A stretch of DNA of 64,000 bases, taken from NCBI RefSeq assembly GCF_002980525.1, contig NZ_PVBQ01000014.1, forward strand, positions 49,676-113,675, given 5' to 3'. The number at the start of each line of letters is the position of its first letter. Position 1 is the stretch's first letter. The notes beneath the pieces were generated by a model. It made no database searches. It saw only the letters and a program-made list of their open reading frames with translations, and was not told the origin of the DNA. The position numbers and the translations under genes were made by a program. Of this stretch, positions 61,001-64,000 are shown in pieces. Origin of the DNA: Sphingobacterium haloxyli (GTDB taxonomy: Bacteria; Bacteroidota; Bacteroidia; Sphingobacteriales; Sphingobacteriaceae).

Positions 61001-61231
61001 GTGTCTCTGGGTTATGAACTTCCACAGAAATTATTCGCCAACACGTTTGTTAAAGGATTGCACTTTAGCGTTACTGGCAGAAACCTGTGGTTCTTTGCGC
61101 CGAACTTCCCTAAATATGCTAACTTCGATCCAGAGGTCAACAGTTTTGGTTCATCCACGACGCAAGGTTTTGACTTGTCCGCTGCACCAACTACACGCCG
61201 TTATGGATTCAATCTAGTTGCTAGATTCTAA
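58058..61231 (+). CDS. SusC-type TonB-dependent outer-membrane transporter (locus 2)
   Basis: A 1057-residue SusC/RagA protein with the same domain order as locus 1: signal peptide (ending SFA-QNR), carboxypeptidase-D-like domain, LEEVVVTAMGIQRQAK at about 108-123, plug (ILKSMQGKVAGVDIRTSQG, YGSRASNGVVLITTKSG) and barrel. The first 24 residues differ from locus 1 at only two positions, but plug and barrel diverge strongly, so substrates differ. The longer MGIQRQAKSLTYAQ form is found in SusC proteins paired with SusD-like_2 lipoproteins, as here. Confidence 0.95.
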   Translation: MKQKLLSLIFVLTCLVGVSFAQNRQVSGRVTSAADGSPLSGVSVAVVGTSNATQTDGDGNYSISVTGNDAVFAFSYVGYISQRVNAGGRSVVNVVLAADEGTLEEVVVTAMGIQRQAKSLTYAQANVDPEDLVQNSEPDILKSMQGKVAGVDIRTSQGTPGAATRFQIRGNASFTGDNQPLIIVDGVPFDNSSVVTSNQTSGGTAYSSGIAMLDPNDIETMNILKGSAASALYGSRASNGVVLITTKSGSAKLNRPTSITFRSSVSLENIANLPKYQNLYGAGANFAYSNSNGSWGPAFRNLDSIAAWGPYIDAGIFAPGSKVPYQAYPNNVKDLFNTGVVYENSVGISGGTETVGFNMTASMMDHQGYVPNSSFKRYNLSAGGTAKLYDKLTARANLTFANSGQIGGYFGENQVSGAASQFARSLFLARNWDVSLPWEDANGHNLNWLGAGQFDHPTWSAHNNFATTRENRILGSAGLDFEATDWLSFSYMLGTNISFLDRSERYEISSRAFEGNGALILDGRDHKELESTFLATFTPKINEDISLIGRIGHNYNQRVTDRVINEGRRFITPGIYSLKNTAQQIFDTDQVFKRRIMGVFAEANFGFRDYWFVQLVGRNDWSSTLPSNSRSYFYPGVSTSFVLTDALNMDSDILNYAKVRAAWAKVGRDTDPYMLQDVFLFGPNFQGQPTGRYDYTAYDPNLTPEFTNEVELGTELRLLKNRLTVDFTWYNKISTGLLARAGMPNSSGYDFLFTNFGKIRNRGVEISLGVKPLSPESPVQWSIDAAFTKNKNMVLDLMEGTDRIQLRGVLTGVSPYLEPGMPFGYIRGTKSMRDDEGNLLINPATGAMIEDPEEGMVGDPNPDFKLGINNRVSYKNFTLMALFDWTKGGDMYSVTNSSYLGRGVTRDTEGREYNAIIPGVYGDPITGQPIIDGDGNKIRNQTRIAVNDLYFSPDPGVGQTFAINTATEWNIYDATVYRLREVSLGYELPQKLFANTFVKGLHFSVTGRNLWFFAPNFPKYANFDPEVNSFGSSTTQGFDLSAAPTTRRYGFNLVARF

Positions 61232-61245
61232 AAATGAAATGTATC

Positions 61246-62934
61246 ATGAAAAAAACTAAATATTTTATCATAGCTGCCGTTGCTGTTTTTGTTACTTCGT
61301 GTTCAAAACACTTCGATATTAACGATAACCCCAATGATCCGCTCGCGTTATCAGAGGACGTGTTATTACCAAGGATTCAAAAATACCTAGCTTACGGGCT
61401 TTCGATGGGAAGTGACACTGATGAAAACGGTGTTTCTAAAGGTGGGTTTGGTACAAATCTATCTGCCTATACACATCAGATGACACATTACGGCAATGCC
61501 GATCAATACGGTGCACTGCCGAATGACTATTTTTGGGATGCTGGCTGGTCTCTTTTGTATAGAGACGTCTTGACAAATACCGAATTTATTATTAATCAAG
61601 GTACCGAAAACGGAAATCCTCGGTATGTCGGTATTGCTAAAATAATCAAAGCTTACGCATATTCGGTATTGGTTGACTTATTTGGCGAGGTTCCGTTTTC
61701 TGAAGCAAACCAATTGACTACAAATCAAATCAGATACCCTAAATACGATAAAGGCGAGGATATTTATCCACAATTATTTACTCTGCTCGATGAAGCGATA
61801 GTGAATTTGCAGAGCACAAGTGCGGAAAATGAAATTGTACCGGGGGCGGATGATGTGATCTACGGGGGAAATATGGCCCGTTGGATTAAAGCGGCAAATT
61901 CCATTAAGTTGAAACTGTTGGTGCAGCAACGTAAAGTGAAGGATGTAAGTAGTGAGGTCAATGCACTGATTTCAAGCGGAGATTTGATCTCTTCTACAGC
62001 AGAATCTTTTATGGTACCGTTTGGGATAAATAGCGCTACGGATGACCGTAATCCTGCTTTCTCTCAGTATTATGCAACACAGCGTACCATGTCACCTTCG
62101 CCATGGCTTTATGAGATCATGAAGGGGTATAATAATAATATATTGACTGGTATCGAAGATCCTCGAATCCCGTATTATTTTTATAACCAGATGACGGAAG
62201 ATGATGCCCCTTCAGATATCGTAGAATATCGGGATGGAGGATTTGTTTCTATCTATTTCGGATCACAAGGACCAAACAGATCAAAAAATTCGCAGAATGT
62301 GATCAGTTTATTTGGAATATATCCGGTCGGTGGAAGATATGATACGGGTGCGGGTGGTACCGCTAGCGCAAGTAGTGGAACTGGAGCTGCACCTTATAGG
62401 ATGATCACGTATGCTGATATCTTGTTTTTGCAGGCGGAGTTAGCACAAGAAGGTCTAATATCCGGCAATGCGGGAGAGCTTTTAGAGAAAGCGATATCGG
62501 AAACTTCTAAAATGATAGACTATGTTGTTGCCAATAATCAGTCTTCACAGTCTGTTCCTGTATTGTCAGGATCTGATGAAGAAGATGATTATATTTCTGC
62601 TGTTATGGCACAGTTCACTTCTGCCTCGAATGATAAAAAGCTGGAGCATATCATGACGCAAAAATGGCTGTCCTCTATCGGATCATGGGTTGACCAATAT
62701 AATGACTATAGAAGAACAGGTTATCCAGTTCTGTTTAATCCTGCGGACTTCGGTGGGATTGTAACACCGCCAGCGGGCGGAAATGGTGGTGACGACATTG
62801 CTCCTGTACGTGTTGTTTTGAATAGACCGTTCCCACTTTCTTTACCATTTATAGCTGATGAGATAAATAAAAACACAAATGCACCGGCTCAAAAGGGTAA
62901 TTTGGGTACAGCTAAAGTATTTTGGATGCCTTAA
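61246..62934 (+). CDS. SusD-like_2 nutrient-binding lipoprotein (locus 2)
   Basis: A 562-residue lipoprotein: MKKTKYFIIAAVAVFVTSC with the lipid-acceptor Cys at about residue 19, then FDINDNPNDPLALSEDVLLPRIQ, typical for the SusD-like_2 / RagB subgroup. Internal features are KIIKAYAYSVLVDLFGEVPFSEA and a C-terminal region ending GNLGTAKVFWMP. An ATG 12 nt upstream (61234) is possible but would lengthen the signal unnaturally. It follows susC closely and precedes a third lipoprotein gene by 16 bp. Confidence 0.92.
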   Translation: MKKTKYFIIAAVAVFVTSCSKHFDINDNPNDPLALSEDVLLPRIQKYLAYGLSMGSDTDENGVSKGGFGTNLSAYTHQMTHYGNADQYGALPNDYFWDAGWSLLYRDVLTNTEFIINQGTENGNPRYVGIAKIIKAYAYSVLVDLFGEVPFSEANQLTTNQIRYPKYDKGEDIYPQLFTLLDEAIVNLQSTSAENEIVPGADDVIYGGNMARWIKAANSIKLKLLVQQRKVKDVSSEVNALISSGDLISSTAESFMVPFGINSATDDRNPAFSQYYATQRTMSPSPWLYEIMKGYNNNILTGIEDPRIPYYFYNQMTEDDAPSDIVEYRDGGFVSIYFGSQGPNRSKNSQNVISLFGIYPVGGRYDTGAGGTASASSGTGAAPYRMITYADILFLQAELAQEGLISGNAGELLEKAISETSKMIDYVVANNQSSQSVPVLSGSDEEDDYISAVMAQFTSASNDKKLEHIMTQKWLSSIGSWVDQYNDYRRTGYPVLFNPADFGGIVTPPAGGNGGDDIAPVRVVLNRPFPLSLPFIADEINKNTNAPAQKGNLGTAKVFWMP

Positions 62935-62950
62935 TTAATTTTGTATTGAA

Positions 62951-63826
62951 ATGAAGAAAATATTTAGCATATTGATGCTGTTGTCACTGGTGGTGGTTTC
63001 AGCATGTAGAAAAAGTGATAACGCGACTATGCCTGACGGTATGGTATATCTTAATCAGCCGCATATTACGAAAATTTCGGGTAGTCCGGCAATACTAGAT
63101 GATGATCCAATGTCTTTTGAAGCAAAAATTGGTATCGATTTATATTTTAAAGATTCGGATAAAAAGCCAGATTATCTAGATTTTGTGGTGATGAAAAATG
63201 GAGACGCCAAAAATGTAAAAACACTGAAAGGCAACATTACATCCTATCCCGATGAGTTCGACGTATCCGGCCAGTTGTTGACTGATTTGTTCGGAACTAT
63301 TGTTGCTGGGGATAGCTATGATTTTGGCGTAAACTATATTACCGGAGGAGCGACCTATCTTGCTTTTCCTGAGGTCGGAGATGGTTATGGTGCTAATGTT
63401 GGAAGCCAACCAGACGCGTCCCCGACGGCTCGCTATTCCGCTATCTGTAGTTATATTGCGGATGATTTTATCGGTGACGGTAAGTTTAAAGTTGTTACAG
63501 ATGGTTGGGCTGATTTTGGTGTAGGATCTATCGCAGACGTGGTTAAGGTAGACGAATCCACCATTGCGATCACTTATCCTATAGATGGTTTTAATCCGAT
63601 TACCATCGATATTAATTTAGGAGATAATACCGCTTCTGTTGCGCGTCAGCCCTTGGGAACCTATGGTGGTTCTTGGCAGTATGGTACGTTATATGTAGCA
63701 TCTACTGGCGGAGGAAATGCGAACTATGTAGATCCATGTAGCGGCAGAATCAGAATTAACGGTTCGTATACCGTTTCAGCGGGTGGATTTGGTGCCTTTG
63801 TACTAGAATTAGAAAAAGCACAATAA
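62951..63826 (+). CDS. Surface lipoprotein of sus locus 2, unknown function
   Basis: A 291-residue lipoprotein with lipobox VVVSAC-RKS (Cys about residue 19). The mature part is beta-rich with many Gly, Asp and Tyr, no enzyme motif, and a short C-terminal segment. I do not recognise the family. As the third gene of a susC/susD-like_2 operon it probably binds or presents the same substrate on the cell surface, like SusE/F-type proteins; this is inferred from position. Confidence 0.75.
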   Translation: MKKIFSILMLLSLVVVSACRKSDNATMPDGMVYLNQPHITKISGSPAILDDDPMSFEAKIGIDLYFKDSDKKPDYLDFVVMKNGDAKNVKTLKGNITSYPDEFDVSGQLLTDLFGTIVAGDSYDFGVNYITGGATYLAFPEVGDGYGANVGSQPDASPTARYSAICSYIADDFIGDGKFKVVTDGWADFGVGSIADVVKVDESTIAITYPIDGFNPITIDINLGDNTASVARQPLGTYGGSWQYGTLYVASTGGGNANYVDPCSGRIRINGSYTVSAGGFGAFVLELEKAQ

Positions 63827-63856
63827 AACCGAATTTCATAATATAATCAGAATGAG

Positions 63857-63887
63857 GCCGTCTCAAAAATAATTGAGGCGGCTTTTT
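63857..63887 (+). terminator. Terminator after sus locus 2
   Basis: 10-bp stem GCCGTCTCAA / TTGAGGCGGC (one G-U) at 63857-63866 and 63873-63882, followed by five T residues. Confidence 0.8.
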
Positions 63888-64000
63888 CATTTTTGGAGGT
63901 TTCCCAATATTTTTATCGAAGGTTTTCTGTTTTTCTGATTCTGTAATGTTTTTGGGAAGACCGGAAGGCATGTTCTGTTTTCAGGGTAAGCTGCCGGTGT
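63888..64000 (-). other. Right-edge sequence, possibly the 3' end of a minus-strand gene
   Basis: Read on the minus strand from the window edge, one frame is open for about 37 codons before a TAG, Lys/Asn/Gln-rich. The terminator at 63857-63887 lies just beyond. It could be the tail of a transposase or other gene outside the window; nothing in it is diagnostic. Confidence 0.2.

Noticed and set aside
1..64000. CRISPR array, rRNA operon, prophage, intact insertion sequence
   Set aside because: No regularly spaced repeats, rRNA signatures, phage genes or transposase genes were seen in the window.

Overview
The window looks like a chromosomal segment of a Bacteroidetes bacterium of the Sphingobacteriaceae type (Sphingobacterium/Olivibacter-like). 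The evidence is PorX (the type IX secretion regulator), a fused lpxC-fabZ gene, paired susC/susD genes, a Bacteroidetes-type alanine dehydrogenase, a DUF4271 gene next to hemD, and frequent promoters of the form TAnnTTTG with few Shine-Dalgarno sites. I saw no CRISPR array, no rRNA and no prophage. One tRNA (Glu, anticodon TTC) is present.

Layout. 0.2-3.2 kb: an acidic repeat protein, a universal stress protein and small stress-type genes. 3.4-10.6 kb: the three-gene proton-translocating transhydrogenase (pntA1-pntA2-pntB), the divergent transporters putP and agcS, and a second universal stress protein. 10.7-18.3 kb: tRNA-Glu, ribH, a TPR membrane protein, a CapD-type sugar-nucleotide dehydratase, alanine dehydrogenase, a secreted esterase and an orphan ABC ATPase. 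18.4-22.6 kb: an ECF sigma/anti-sigma/outer-membrane barrel operon, then tsaE and porX on the same strand. 22.6-28.8 kb: a probable structured RNA, an HD phosphohydrolase, the lipid A genes lpxD, lpxC-fabZ and lpxA, an ABC ATPase and efp. 28.8-48.2 kb: housekeeping genes, including a serine-phosphatase/ACT fusion, an arginase-fold protein, rmuC, ggt, dtd, a TonB receptor under a TPP riboswitch, a flippase, dusB, tag and hemD. 48.2-52.3 kb: a tryptophan operon (trpL-trpE-ORF49-trpG, then trpC) and trmD. 52.3-63.9 kb: two susC/susD loci, the second with an extra lipoprotein.

How genes work together. Tryptophan synthesis from chorismate is controlled by what reads as a complete ribosome-mediated attenuator: a 25-codon leader with three consecutive Trp codons, overlapping alternative stems and an intrinsic terminator before trpE. 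A 49-codon ORF joins trpE and trpG by ATGA overlaps on both sides. The TPP riboswitch in front of a TonB receptor points to thiamin (or thiamin-precursor) uptake. PutP, AgcS, alanine dehydrogenase and the transhydrogenase fit amino-acid use and NAD(P)H balancing. The Lpx genes build lipid A, and the two Sus loci import glycans or peptides.

Most notable unexplained structures: (1) the trp leader and ORF49; (2) two copies of a roughly 137-bp intergenic element, placed directly after tag and trpG, whose two hairpins are preserved by compensatory changes; (3) a roughly 170-nt long-stem RNA candidate upstream of the HD gene; (4) a SerB domain joined to a remnant of SerA and an ACT domain; (5) several genes whose TAnnTTTG box ends 4 nt before the ATG, implying leaderless mRNAs.
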